Positions 1-9,147 of a stretch of 64,000 nt of DNA are shown here, piece after piece. Under the pieces are notes generated by a model. The model was not told the DNA's origin, ran no database searches, and saw only the letters and a list, made by a program, of their open reading frames with translations. The stretch is from contig CAYLRO010000011.1 of NCBI GenBank assembly GCA_964386635.1, positions 1 to 64,000 on the forward strand, read 5' to 3'. The number at the start of each line of letters is the position of its first letter. The first letter of the stretch is position 1. The DNA is from Sabulitectum sp964386635 (GTDB lineage Bacteria; Fermentibacterota; Fermentibacteria; Fermentibacterales; JCC-6). A program made the translations under genes and the position numbers.

Positions 1-76
1 CTGCTTCATGAGGTGAGTTGATTACCCCGGCGAAAACTAGCTGCGCTGCAACTAGAAGCAAAATGAGTTTCAGCAT
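1..76 (-). CDS. Secreted protein, N-terminal fragment cut by the window edge
   Basis: Only the first 25 codons are inside the window. The minus strand reads ATG at 76-74 behind a good ribosome binding site (AGGAGAG, about 4 nt before the start). The peptide begins MLKLILLLVAAQLVFAG, a classical signal peptide with a probable cleavage after VFA. Nothing can be said about the mature protein. Because its upstream neighbour on the same strand is a T9SS-type secreted protein, this is probably another secreted or envelope protein. Confidence 0.65.
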   Translation of the reverse strand, partial: MLKLILLLVAAQLVFAGVINSPHEA

Positions 77-99
77 TTTCTCTCCTGTTTCTGTTATGT

Positions 100-140
100 G
101 CGGTAGAAACTTCCCTGAAGTATAAGGAAGCTTCTACCGC
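100..140. terminator. Long inverted repeat between two minus-strand secreted-protein genes
   Basis: Arms 100-114 and 126-140 are complementary over 15 positions with one mismatch, around an 11-nt loop. It lies between the stop codon at 166 and the next start at 76. There is no clear T-run on either side, so it may be a terminator, an mRNA-stabilising hairpin or a processing site. Confidence 0.5.
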
Positions 141-165
141 AGGAACAGATTCAGTTTGAAAAGGT

Positions 166-1743
166 TCAGTGGATAACTGCGAACCTTGCTGAAACAGTTT
201 CTGTTGCTGATGTAACTCTGCACACATAGAGACCAGCAGGAAGCGAGGCAGATACTGCATGTGAACCCTCTGCTGTGACAGTTTCCTCATGTCTGCATCT
301 TCCTGTGAGGTCGAAGATGCTCAGTCGGGCACTGCTGTGGTCCGGAAGATTGATTGCTGCAGAGAAAGAACCGCTGGTTGGATTGGGGTAGAGTGAGAGG
401 GAAAGAGCAGAAGCCTCTTCCTCAATACCCATCACGTCTATTTCCGCCATGTAAACGTCTGTGCCGGAGCCCATCTCGTTGGCATGAACATGCTTGCCGG
501 CAGCAGTTATGTAGCGGCCGTCAGTGGAGATATCAACATGGAAGATGGATCCCGGGGAGTCTATGGAGAAAACTGGTTCCAGGGGATTAAGGTCATCGAA
601 CACATTAATCTCGGCTCCTCCGCCGTTCTCGCACCCCCATGAGCCAATAACCATCCATCTGCCGTCTGAGGAACATTCCATCCACTCCACAACATTCTGA
701 TAGCTTCCTGAACCCGTGGGATAATCGTAAGTCCAGGTTGTTGATCCTGTGTCGAGATCAAATCGTATTACTCTGTTTGTCATGTAGGTGTTCTTGTAGA
801 AGCCGAAGTAAACTGTGGAGTTGTCTGCAGCAACAGCTGCGGCGCCACCGTAGTAGCCTGATACTGCTGTACCGTCTACCAGCTTGTATTCTGAGCCGTT
901 CCATTTTGCTATTCTGGCTGCAGTGAATCCGTATGCTACAACTGAGCCGTCCGGTGACACTCCGAAGCAGTCATTTGAAGCGTCCAGAGCGTAGGATGAC
1001 TCAAGGGTTCCTGTGGCTGTATCTACCCTGTAGAGGGTTGCGCTGGTTCTGAAGATGCACTTGCTGCCGTCAGAGGTCACTCGGAGCTGTCTGGGATAGT
1101 AGGCAAGAGCCTCGTCCTGGTATGTGGAGATCGGGGTTGAGCTGCCAGGCTCGAAGAACTGTATTGCGAGATGACCGTCGATTGCCCCGCCAACAGCAAA
1201 AACTGATCCGTCTTCAGAACATGCATACTTACCTGGAGTGTCTACGCCTCCTGAGTTGAATGAAGCATCGGTGTAGGTCCATACAGGAGTGGCCGATCCT
1301 CCGGCAAAACAGTGAACCGCTGTGTTTGCTCCATCAACAGGGTCCCAGTTCTGAACGGCGTAGAATACATCCAGACCCTCTGCCGCCGCAGTTCCTGTGC
1401 CGAGTCCAGTCCAGGATGCCGGCTCGTATGTCCAGAGTGTTGTGCCGTCACCGGTAACTCCGTCGAACATTATTGCTCCGCCGTACCAGCCTCCGGTTAA
1501 AACATAGGAAGCTCCATTGCCAATTGGACAGACTTTCTGGGTCATACTTGCAGCATCTGAAAAATGCCAGAGAATCTCCGGTGGGTCATAAACAGGTGCA
1601 GGGGCGGGAACAGCGGTGTACTCTCCAGCTGCTGTTTCCAGTGCTGCCCCTTCAGGTGTGATAACTGAAAAAGTGCTTGTGCCGGTAAATCCGGCTGCCA
1701 TTGAAACAAATAACAACATGGCACAGATATGCAGAATCTTCAA
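166..1743 (-). CDS. Secreted beta-propeller-like protein with T9SS C-terminal sorting domain
   Basis: About 525 residues. I chose the TTG at 1743 because AAAAGGAGGG stands 6 nt upstream and the resulting N-terminus (MKILHICAMLLFVSMAAGF) is a signal peptide; longer readings add a non-signal sequence. The middle has repeated blade-like segments (for example DGSKCIF, SPDGSVVAYG, SSDGRWMVIG), as in WD40/PQQ-like propellers. The last 80 residues hold LYPNPTSG and SIFDLTGR, the usual type A T9SS sorting-domain pattern. Known for the family: such tails send proteins across the outer membrane to the surface or outside. The ligand or substrate is not recognisable. It is followed on the same strand by another secreted protein. 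Confidence 0.8.
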   Translation of the reverse strand: MKILHICAMLLFVSMAAGFTGTSTFSVITPEGAALETAAGEYTAVPAPAPVYDPPEILWHFSDAASMTQKVCPIGNGASYVLTGGWYGGAIMFDGVTGDGTTLWTYEPASWTGLGTGTAAAEGLDVFYAVQNWDPVDGANTAVHCFAGGSATPVWTYTDASFNSGGVDTPGKYACSEDGSVFAVGGAIDGHLAIQFFEPGSSTPISTYQDEALAYYPRQLRVTSDGSKCIFRTSATLYRVDTATGTLESSYALDASNDCFGVSPDGSVVAYGFTAARIAKWNGSEYKLVDGTAVSGYYGGAAAVAADNSTVYFGFYKNTYMTNRVIRFDLDTGSTTWTYDYPTGSGSYQNVVEWMECSSDGRWMVIGSWGCENGGGAEINVFDDLNPLEPVFSIDSPGSIFHVDISTDGRYITAAGKHVHANEMGSGTDVYMAEIDVMGIEEEASALSLSLYPNPTSGSFSAAINLPDHSSARLSIFDLTGRCRHEETVTAEGSHAVSASLPAGLYVCRVTSATETVSARFAVIH

Positions 1744-1815
1744 GATTACCCTCCTTTTGAATAATGAAATCCCGAGGAAGAATAATGCTTTCAAGTCAGG
1801 CGAACAGCAAGGGCG

Positions 1816-3882
1816 TTATCTTAAAACAGTAATTCTCAAACTGAACAGATTTTCCTTTCCTGAAATCACAGCGTGGTAAACTCCCGGAGAGAGGGAACCG
1901 GCAGGGATCTCTGTGCCGGTGATCATGATAATCCGCCCTGATGTGTCATAGATACGGATTTCTCCTGAACATCCCGTTGGTGTTGAAAAGGAGATGGCGT
2001 TACCTGCACTTACCGGATTGCATGAAACCGTGAACCGGGGGGAAAAGGCTGCTTCCGTCTGCTGGTCAGATGATGATTGCAGAGTGAACCGCACAGCATC
2101 AAAGGAGATATACTGTCCCTGTGTGCCTGTGTAGTCACCCATGGTGACCTGAACAGTTGCAGGATCCATTTGCCATGTACCCAGTGGAGCCCACTGGTCA
2201 GAGTAGCTGCTTTGATTCACTGTGGCAGTCTGCCAGCCGGACTGTGTGTTTATGTGATAGACGCCTGTTGCCGTGGAATGCGATGAGGGGATGTATGTCT
2301 CTACAAGGTACTCTCCAGGCTGAGCAAGTACCGGGTTCCACTTTACAAGGCAGGTATCAGGCAGAGCACCTGTGGAGTATGTCCACCATGAGTAGCCGTC
2401 GTAACCTGTTGTCTGCTCGTGCCAGTACTGGCAGGGGCCCAGTTTTTCGTAACCCAGGGATCTGTCGTCAATAAGTTCCGCTGCTTCCGTGAGAGGTTCA
2501 GACCTGGCGCTGAAAAGCTGTGAGATGCCCAGCTGGGTGTTCCCGTTGTTGTATCCCGGCCAGTCGTAAACCACATCCTTGCCGTTCATCATTGTGCCCC
2601 AGCCTGACACATTCTGATTGCCGTAAGCATCGTTGCAGACCACCGAGTGATCGTCGTAGTAACCGTTGAACAGAAGGATATGTCCGTTTGTGTAGGGGCT
2701 TGTGGTTGATGCGACAACAGGCCACAGGTTATCGAGCTCTGCTGTGCAGGCACTCCATGTTGTTCCCAGCTGGGACGATTCCAGACCGTGCTGCTCCATC
2801 CACAATGTCATGTAGGCCCATATTGCACAGCCCCACTCTCTGCAGATAAATCCGTGGGCTCCCGGAACCCAGTCATCATCCGGATTTATGCCCAGAATGT
2901 CATATGTGCAGCCCAGGAAGGTGTATTCGCATGGAATGTAGTTCCCCACTCGGCTCCAGTGTCCGCTGGGATAGCTGCACCAGATGGAATCCGGGGTCAG
3001 TCTGTTGTAGTACTGAACAGCCATCATGCAGGAGGTGGGGCCGCAGCTCCAGCTGCCGTTGAACCAGTCTGGTGTGTCCCATCTCTGGTAGATGGCGGGA
3101 ACATCGAAATGTTCTACAAGACCGTTCGCTGCAGTGGCTGACTCACTGGAGGGTTCAGGGGTTTCCAGGGGAAAGGACCTGTGAGTGCCGTCGGGATAGT
3201 ATTCAGCTCTGTCCCATGTGAGGGTTTCGCAGCCGTCTGATTCCTGCCATCTGCAGTAAGCAAGTGTACCATTTTCCAGAATTGTTCCGGCGAAACCGTT
3301 TTCAATTCTGATGATTTCATTGAAATCAGTATCTGCGAGCGAATATCCCCTGTCTGATCTTTCAATGAGAAACTGATTGTTTGTGAATTCTATGGTTAAG
3401 GGGGTGAAAGGAAGGATTATCATGGAGATACTGCCGGTTTCAGGGTTGAGTTTCTTCAATACTCCGTCTCGGGATGATACGAACCAGATGTAACCGGCGC
3501 CTGCAGTAAGGCTGCCGGGGTATTCGCCGGTTGAGTATGCTCTTTCAATTGCACCGTTCCGGTTTAGAATCAGTATTTCCCCTGGAATGGAAACCATGAT
3601 TCCTCTCCCTTCAGGGGCCTGAAAGGGACCGCTGAAGTATGGCCGGCTGAATACCGTTGTTCCATCTATTCGCTTTATGCATTGATCCAGGTCCACAGGG
3701 CACTCTTTCCAGAAAAGATCACCTGAGGAACTCGCCGGGTTCAGGCCTGAACCCATTTCTGACGAGATGATTTCGTTTTCCAGCAGAAGAATACTGCCTG
3801 AGATGTTTGTGTGGAGAACTGAACCGGAATGCATGCCGGCAGGTATCAGAGATGCAGCAAGAATGACATTGAATAAAAACAT
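1816..3882 (-). CDS. Secreted C39-like cysteine peptidase with golvesin/xanthan-lyase-type domain and T9SS tail
   Basis: 688 residues with signal peptide MFLFNVILAASLIPAG and a good ribosome binding site (GGAGGG, 6 nt before ATG). Residues of roughly 90-230 look propeller-like. Around 275-400 is a papain-like C39_2 region: the block SWSCGPTSCMM supplies the probable catalytic Cys, GHILLFNGY the His and CNDAYG the Asp/Asn. A golvesin/xanthan-lyase C-terminal type domain follows (about 480-600; CQYWHEQTTGYDGYSWWTYS). The last 80 residues resemble a T9SS sorting domain (SAGNAISF...IRIYDTSGR). It is probably exported to the surface or the medium. The substrate is unknown, and activity is inferred from motifs only. 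Confidence 0.8.
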   Translation of the reverse strand: MFLFNVILAASLIPAGMHSGSVLHTNISGSILLLENEIISSEMGSGLNPASSSGDLFWKECPVDLDQCIKRIDGTTVFSRPYFSGPFQAPEGRGIMVSIPGEILILNRNGAIERAYSTGEYPGSLTAGAGYIWFVSSRDGVLKKLNPETGSISMIILPFTPLTIEFTNNQFLIERSDRGYSLADTDFNEIIRIENGFAGTILENGTLAYCRWQESDGCETLTWDRAEYYPDGTHRSFPLETPEPSSESATAANGLVEHFDVPAIYQRWDTPDWFNGSWSCGPTSCMMAVQYYNRLTPDSIWCSYPSGHWSRVGNYIPCEYTFLGCTYDILGINPDDDWVPGAHGFICREWGCAIWAYMTLWMEQHGLESSQLGTTWSACTAELDNLWPVVASTTSPYTNGHILLFNGYYDDHSVVCNDAYGNQNVSGWGTMMNGKDVVYDWPGYNNGNTQLGISQLFSARSEPLTEAAELIDDRSLGYEKLGPCQYWHEQTTGYDGYSWWTYSTGALPDTCLVKWNPVLAQPGEYLVETYIPSSHSTATGVYHINTQSGWQTATVNQSSYSDQWAPLGTWQMDPATVQVTMGDYTGTQGQYISFDAVRFTLQSSSDQQTEAAFSPRFTVSCNPVSAGNAISFSTPTGCSGEIRIYDTSGRIIMITGTEIPAGSLSPGVYHAVISGKENLFSLRITVLR

Positions 3883-4010
3883 GATTTCCCTCCGTTGTTC
3901 TTAACATTGCTGATTTCAGGGAAAAGGCAAGATTTTCCTGCAGCACGTTAGGTGTTATCTTTGTTTGGAATTGTGTAAAAGTATGTACTCGGTTAAAGGG
4001 AGGAATGAAA

Positions 4011-4286
4011 ATGGCCGACGACAGAACTGCACCGTTTTCCACAGGCGGTTTCTTTCTGGTACAGCTTGTTCTGATGATTCCAGTGGTGAACCTGATACTG
4101 CTTCTGATATTTGCATTTTCAGGATCCACCAATGTGAACCTTCAGAACTACAGCAAGGCAATGCTGATATGGGCGCTTATAGGTCTTGGTATTGCGATTA
4201 TCGCAGGAGTCATCGGAGTTCTTGCTGCAGGAAGCATCGGGGGCTGGTTCGAGAGCATGGCTGACCAGTACCAGATAACAAAGTAA
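4011..4286 (+). CDS. Small membrane protein, two transmembrane segments
   Basis: About 91 residues, unrecognised. Two hydrophobic stretches (FFLVQLVLMIPVVNLILLLIF and about residues 48-70, WALIGLGIAIIAGVIGVLAA) are separated by a short polar loop. I prefer the ATG at 4011 because GGGAGGA stands 7 nt upstream; the ATG at 4005 is too close to it. The gene ends one base before the probable TTG start of the ABC half-transporter, so the two are likely co-transcribed and perhaps translationally coupled. A role as accessory to that transporter is inference from position. Confidence 0.7.
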   Translation: MADDRTAPFSTGGFFLVQLVLMIPVVNLILLLIFAFSGSTNVNLQNYSKAMLIWALIGLGIAIIAGVIGVLAAGSIGGWFESMADQYQITK

Positions 4287-4287
4287 T

Positions 4288-5991
4288 TTGAAAAGCAGCC
4301 GGATATCCGACCTGAGAAGACTCTGGCAGGACCGCCGGCTGCTCTTTCGCACCCTTGCATTTCTCAAGCCCTGGCTCCGCTGGCACGTACTGGGGCTTTT
4401 CTTCACGATTATCGGAGCCGGCCTTGCTCTGGTTCAACCCTGGGTAAGCAGACTTCTTATAGACAAAGTACTGATACAGGGGGACACCGGGCTTCTGGTA
4501 AAGATATGCTTCGCATATATGGGGGCAGTTCTTCTGGGTACTGTGGTGGGAATGGCAAGCTCACTGCTCTTCAGCTGGGTGGGGCAGAGAGCCGGTATAG
4601 ATCTTCGCATGACACTACACAGGAAACTGGATACTCTTTCCGTGGCATATTCCGGAAAGAAGAGGCTGGGGGAACTCATGGCGGGATTCACCAGCGATGT
4701 ACCTGTTATGCAGGGTCTTTACTCGTCAACCCTCTCAAGCACGGTAAGTGAAATCATAAGGTTCTTTGTTGTGCTTGCTGTGATGATAACCATTAACCCC
4801 GGCCTTACTCTTCTGGCGGTTCCGTCAATCCCTCTTTTCGCTCTGATCATTGCTCTTGCAGGGACAATGCTGAAAAAAGCAAGTGCAGAGGTGCAGGACA
4901 GAAGGGCAAAGTTCAGTGCCATACTGCAGGAGCAGCTTGCAGGGCTGAGGACCTCCGCGGCGTTTAACCGTCAGAACGCGGAAAGCGAAAGATTCCACGA
5001 GTCCATGACCTCTCTGCTGAATTCCAGAATAAAGATGACGCTGAAGGGATTTGTGCTGAATGCCGGGTCAATTCTGGCCTCTTCCACACTGATCCTGGTT
5101 ATCTGGCTGGGAGGGAATCAGGTTATCAACGGTGAAATGCAGGTAGGTGTTCTTATTGCATTCATCAGCTACTTCGGAATGCTTTTCGGCCCTGTTGGAT
5201 CCATTGCAGGGGTCGCATCGCAGGTACTGAAATCCCTTGGTGCAGCAGAAAGAGTTTTCGGAATCATGGATACAGTACCTGAAGTGGAGGATCTGCCCGG
5301 TGCGGTTTCTGTTGAAGGAGTAAGAGGGGAGATTGAATTCCGCGATGTGTGCTTCAGCTATTCTGACGGGTCACCTGTTCTGAAACATTTCAGCGAGAAG
5401 ATCAGCGCAGGCGAGACTGTTGCATTTTCAGGGGACAGCGGAGCAGGAAAATCTACTGTGGTCTCCCTGCTGCTGAGATTCTACAAGGCTGATTCAGGAG
5501 ATATTCTGATCGACGGACGGTCGGTGAAGGAGTTCACTCTTGAGTCCCTGAGGAATTTTATCGGAGTAGTATTTCAGGATCCGTTTCTCTATCACTGTTC
5601 TGTTGCTGAAAACATCAGGCTGGGGAAACCGGATGCCTCTGCGGAGGAAATCAAGTCTGCTGCTGTTGCAGCACACGCACATCAGTTTATCACAGAGCTT
5701 CCCCGGGGATACGACACTCTTGTTGGGGAAAGAGGCAGCAGTCTTTCCGGCGGACAGGTGCAGAGGATTGCCCTTGCCAGGGTATTTCTGAAAGATCCGC
5801 CGATAGTTGTTCTTGATGAGGCAACCAGCGCTCTGGACTCCGGAAGCGAAGAGATGATACAGTCTGCGGTAAAAGATCTGCTGAAAAACAGAACCTGTCT
5901 CATCATAGCACACCGACAATCTTCTGTAGATACTGCCCAGCGAATTGTCACAGTTCCCACCATCAGTTCTGAAGTGTCAGTAAAGAGCTGA
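4288..5991 (+). CDS. ABC exporter half-transporter (TMD-NBD fusion)
   Basis: 567 residues. The N-terminal half is a type I exporter membrane domain with about six helices. The C-terminal ATPase has Walker A GDSGAGKST, Q-loop VVFQDPF, signature LSGGQ, Walker B IVVLDEATSALD and H-loop IIAHR. All catalytic residues are present, so it could act as a homodimer. It exports an unknown lipid or drug-like substrate through the inner membrane. The start is TTG at 4288, directly after the upstream stop, with no strong ribosome binding site, so translation is probably coupled. Odd point: the usual 30-40 residues after the H-loop are replaced by a short unrelated tail (RIVTVPTISSEVSVKS). The gene ends at an AT-rich non-coding gap. 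Confidence 0.9.
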   Translation: MKSSRISDLRRLWQDRRLLFRTLAFLKPWLRWHVLGLFFTIIGAGLALVQPWVSRLLIDKVLIQGDTGLLVKICFAYMGAVLLGTVVGMASSLLFSWVGQRAGIDLRMTLHRKLDTLSVAYSGKKRLGELMAGFTSDVPVMQGLYSSTLSSTVSEIIRFFVVLAVMITINPGLTLLAVPSIPLFALIIALAGTMLKKASAEVQDRRAKFSAILQEQLAGLRTSAAFNRQNAESERFHESMTSLLNSRIKMTLKGFVLNAGSILASSTLILVIWLGGNQVINGEMQVGVLIAFISYFGMLFGPVGSIAGVASQVLKSLGAAERVFGIMDTVPEVEDLPGAVSVEGVRGEIEFRDVCFSYSDGSPVLKHFSEKISAGETVAFSGDSGAGKSTVVSLLLRFYKADSGDILIDGRSVKEFTLESLRNFIGVVFQDPFLYHCSVAENIRLGKPDASAEEIKSAAVAAHAHQFITELPRGYDTLVGERGSSLSGGQVQRIALARVFLKDPPIVVLDEATSALDSGSEEMIQSAVKDLLKNRTCLIIAHRQSSVDTAQRIVTVPTISSEVSVKS

Positions 5992-6280
5992 GATCTTCTC
6001 TGCTTTTCCATGTCAGCACACAAGTTAAGAGTTATACACAAAGTTATGCACAGGAATTCCAGAAGAATTGGCACACTTATTGCATGTAATTTTATTTTGT
6101 ATACATATCCTTGTATATGGTTGGATTGTATGCAGATAGTAATTTTTGGAAAAGAAGGGTCAGCAATTCGAAATGAACTTTGAGCAGTTTATAAGGGTGG
6201 AGTTAAATAAAATTCTGCACTGTTTCTGTGCAAAACATGACTATTTCGTCACTTGGAAATAATTAACACAAAATCACCGA
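5992..6280. other. Non-coding AT-rich gap between convergent genes, with DnaA-box-like sites
   Basis: Both flanking genes end here, so no promoter is needed, yet the gap is 289 bp. It holds two perfect matches to the DnaA box consensus TTATNCACA: TTATACACA at 6032-6040 and TTATGCACA at 6044-6052, in direct repeat 12 bp apart. A one-mismatch copy in the opposite orientation (TTTTGCACA on the minus strand) lies at 6227-6235. Between them is an AT-rich stretch with three TTGTAT/ATTGTAT units (about 6097-6131). No gene and no obvious T-tailed terminator was seen. A replication origin or a DnaA-titration site is possible but unproven. Confidence 0.4.
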
Positions 6281-8620
6281 TCATTGGTGCAGGATTTGAA
6301 TGAGTTTACCGGCGGTTTCAACAGCGGTGTAAGCATCTCCTCCGTAGTGGGCACCGATCTCTTCCGCGAACTCTCCTGTAATTACAGCTCCCCCTACCAT
6401 TACAGGGATATTCAGCCCCTTTTCCCTGAGAAGAGAAATCACCTCTTCCATTCTGGATGCAGTGGTGCTCATGAGAGCAGAGAGGGCTACAGCATCTGCT
6501 CTGTGCTTTTCTGCCGCTTCCACGATCTTTTCTGAAGGGATGTCTTTGCCCAGGTCTATTACATTGTAACCTGCATTTGACAGGAAGAGAGAAACAAGGT
6601 TCTTCCCGATATCATGAATATCTCCCCGTACTGTGGCCAGAACGATGGTTCCGCGGGATGCTTCTTCTTCTGTGGTCAGGGCAGGTTTAAGAACATCCAT
6701 AAGTGCTCTGGCTGCTTCAGCACCTGCAATGAGGTGGGGAAGAAAAATCTTCCTGGCAGAGTACAGGTTGCCCAGACGATCCATTGCAGGAGCCAGGCTC
6801 TCTGTGATTATCTCTCTTGCGCCTGTTCCGTCCTGAAGAAGTGCTGAGCCTGTTTTTTCTGATGCAGAGCTGTCTCCTGTGACCAGGGCTTTTCTTAAAG
6901 AGGAGAACGCATCCTCCTGTTCATCCATGTCTTCTTCCAGGGGAATGGGGATGTCCCCGGGGTCTATCCGTCCGGAGAGAACCGCTGCTCCGGCTGTCAG
7001 TGGTGCTGTGAGGGGATCGTTTACATTAACGATGCCTGCATCAAGGCCCTCTGCTGCAAGCATTGAAAGAAAAGCCGCGTTAAGCCCTGCTCGGTGAGGG
7101 AGTCCGTGGGATATGTTGGAAACCCCGGCTATTGCAAGCAATCCGTTCTTCTTGAAAAGCTTCAGTGTATCAAGTGTAATCCGGGGGTCGGCGCCTGTTG
7201 CCGCTGCTTTAACAATGGGGTCAGCGAAGACCCTGTGGCCGGGGAACCCGAATTCTTTCAGAATGGCAAGACCTCTGTTCAAAACTTTCAACCGATCTGC
7301 AGGTTTATCAGGCAGGCCGTTTTCATCAATAGGAAGGAGAACCGTATACCCGCCGTGCCTCATAAGAACAGGTGCCCGTTCTTCAATGCTCTGCCGTGTG
7401 GAAAGCATGGAGTTAAGAAGGCCAATTCCACCAAGTTCCTGAAACGCTGTTTCTACATTCTCCGGAGATGAAAGATCTATTGAGAGTGGAGCGCCTGTGC
7501 AGAGACCGGCGGTTACCCTGTGGATCATGCCTGCAGGAACCAGTCGCTCAAGTCCCATGTTTATGTCCAGAAGATCTGCATCTTCCTGAGCCCTGGCCCG
7601 GGAGATTACAAACTGATGATCGCCATTTCTGATGGCCCTTTTCAGACCTTTTCTGCCTGTGGGATTAACAGATTCACCCACTTTCAGCATGGCTCCGCCA
7701 ATGGGGACAAGGGTGTCCACGGAAGAAAAAGCTGCAACAGGCTCAACATTTCGCTTTTCCGGTTTTCTAATGCCCACAGCGATTCTCAGTGCTTTTATGT
7801 GTTCAGGGGTTGTGCCGCAGCATCCCCCGATTATGGATGCTCCTGCCCATGCCATTTCCTCGGTTGCTCCTGCAAACTGTTCAGGAGACATCAGATATCT
7901 GCCCCGGCTGTCAGGCAGCCCTGCGTTGGGCTCCACTGTTACATGTCTGGAGCTGCTTCTGCATAGCTGATTGATAACCGGGAGAAGTCCTTCAGGTCCT
8001 GTTGAGCAGTTGGCTCCCACAGCATCAACAGCCAGCTGTTCGCAGAGGACTGCAAGAGCTGTTGGAGAAGTGCCTGCTCCGGTTCTTCCGTGGTCGGTAA
8101 AAGTCAGGTGTGCACTGATGAAACCATCAGGACAGGCATCGCGGCAGGCAAGGATTGCAGCCTTCAACTGTCTGGGGTCAGTGAAGGTTTCCAGAAAGAA
8201 AACGTCTATTCCTGCCGCCGTCAGTGCTTTGGCCTGCACGTAAAAGCTTTGGTAGACCTCTGTCCATGAGGCATCTCCCACAGGGTAGATCAGCTTACCG
8301 GAGGGGCCCATGCTTGCAGCGGCTATTCTATTGCCGGCAGCAGCTTTCAGGGCTGTTTCAGCAAGCAGCGTGTTAATCCCAGTGCAGTCGTCACCCAGAT
8401 TGAACCTGCTGCCTCCGAAAGTACAGGCAAGAATGATATCGCTTCCGGCTTCAATGAAGGATTGATGGATGGACATGAGAATGTCCGGATGAGCTGCTGC
8501 CCATCTTTCAACTGAGACGCCTGCAGGCATTCCCCGGTTCATGAGCATTGTGCCCATGGCTCCGTCAAGGAAGGCAACTCTATTCTGAAGCAGCTCTCTC
8601 AGTTTTCCTGCTTGACCCAT
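6281..8620 (-). CDS. metH: Cobalamin-dependent methionine synthase, short form without reactivation domain
   Basis: 779 residues, against about 1,230 in E. coli MetH. Domains in order: homocysteine-binding barrel (1 to about 290; zinc ligands in GANCSTG and IGGCCGTTP), methyltetrahydrofolate-binding pterin barrel (about 310-560; VGESVNPTGRKG), B12 cap (about 580-650) and B12-binding Rossmann domain with the signature DIHDIGKN that supplies the axial histidine. It methylates homocysteine to methionine. The C-terminal S-adenosylmethionine-binding activation domain is missing; it is encoded by the gene just upstream, which overlaps this one by 22 bp. This split matches the Thermotoga-type arrangement. 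With metF it forms a one-carbon/methionine operon. Confidence 0.95.
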   Translation of the reverse strand: MGQAGKLRELLQNRVAFLDGAMGTMLMNRGMPAGVSVERWAAAHPDILMSIHQSFIEAGSDIILACTFGGSRFNLGDDCTGINTLLAETALKAAAGNRIAAASMGPSGKLIYPVGDASWTEVYQSFYVQAKALTAAGIDVFFLETFTDPRQLKAAILACRDACPDGFISAHLTFTDHGRTGAGTSPTALAVLCEQLAVDAVGANCSTGPEGLLPVINQLCRSSSRHVTVEPNAGLPDSRGRYLMSPEQFAGATEEMAWAGASIIGGCCGTTPEHIKALRIAVGIRKPEKRNVEPVAAFSSVDTLVPIGGAMLKVGESVNPTGRKGLKRAIRNGDHQFVISRARAQEDADLLDINMGLERLVPAGMIHRVTAGLCTGAPLSIDLSSPENVETAFQELGGIGLLNSMLSTRQSIEERAPVLMRHGGYTVLLPIDENGLPDKPADRLKVLNRGLAILKEFGFPGHRVFADPIVKAAATGADPRITLDTLKLFKKNGLLAIAGVSNISHGLPHRAGLNAAFLSMLAAEGLDAGIVNVNDPLTAPLTAGAAVLSGRIDPGDIPIPLEEDMDEQEDAFSSLRKALVTGDSSASEKTGSALLQDGTGAREIITESLAPAMDRLGNLYSARKIFLPHLIAGAEAARALMDVLKPALTTEEEASRGTIVLATVRGDIHDIGKNLVSLFLSNAGYNVIDLGKDIPSEKIVEAAEKHRADAVALSALMSTTASRMEEVISLLREKGLNIPVMVGGAVITGEFAEEIGAHYGGDAYTAVETAGKLIQILHQ

Positions 8621-9147
8621 CCTGCAACTCCTGTCATGCTTTTAACCGGGAAGAGCATAAATGCCTCACTGCATGTGATTCCCGAAAGAGGAAACATATC
8701 GATTATTTCTTTCTGCCAGAACAGAGGAAATGCTCCGTAGCCTGGTGCAACACGCTTTGTGGGGTTCATCCGGAGCAGGTCAGACAGGGAAAATTGAAGC
8801 CTCTTCATAAATAATTCAACAGCAACGGAAGCAGCTGAATCCATCATGAACCTGTCCAGGTCACCTGAGTTGTCAAGAAGAGTCTGGAGCGACATTCCCA
8901 GTGTAGCGGCCATTACAGTTAAAGGCTTTTCCGGCCACAGGTTTTCAATAAACCCGGGCCTCTCTCCAGGTTCCAGAAGAACAGCTCCGCACCACGATTC
9001 GCTGAAAACACTTTTAAGCTTTTCTATTGAGTCCCTGGCCTGCTCTGTTATTCTCTCTCCCGCTTTGTCAGGAGGGCACCCCGCCCTCCAGAGAACCTGT
9101 TGAATGGAAGGAACCGGAGGGTAGACAGAAACATCCAGCCTTTTCAT
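8599..9147 (-). CDS. Stand-alone MetH reactivation-domain protein
   Basis: 182 residues. The motif RVAPGYGAFP is the hallmark of the S-adenosylmethionine-binding activation domain normally found at the C-terminus of MetH. In family members this domain supplies the methyl group for reductive methylation of inactive cob(II)alamin. Its place between metF and a MetH lacking this domain, with overlaps on both sides (4 bp with metF, 22 bp with metH), supports that role. The N-terminal residues (VSVYPPVPSIQQVLWRAG) are also typical. The start ATG lies inside the metF stop (ATGA), suggesting translational coupling. Confidence 0.88.
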   Translation of the reverse strand: MKRLDVSVYPPVPSIQQVLWRAGCPPDKAGERITEQARDSIEKLKSVFSESWCGAVLLEPGERPGFIENLWPEKPLTVMAATLGMSLQTLLDNSGDLDRFMMDSAASVAVELFMKRLQFSLSDLLRMNPTKRVAPGYGAFPLFWQKEIIDMFPLSGITCSEAFMLFPVKSMTGVAGWVKQEN

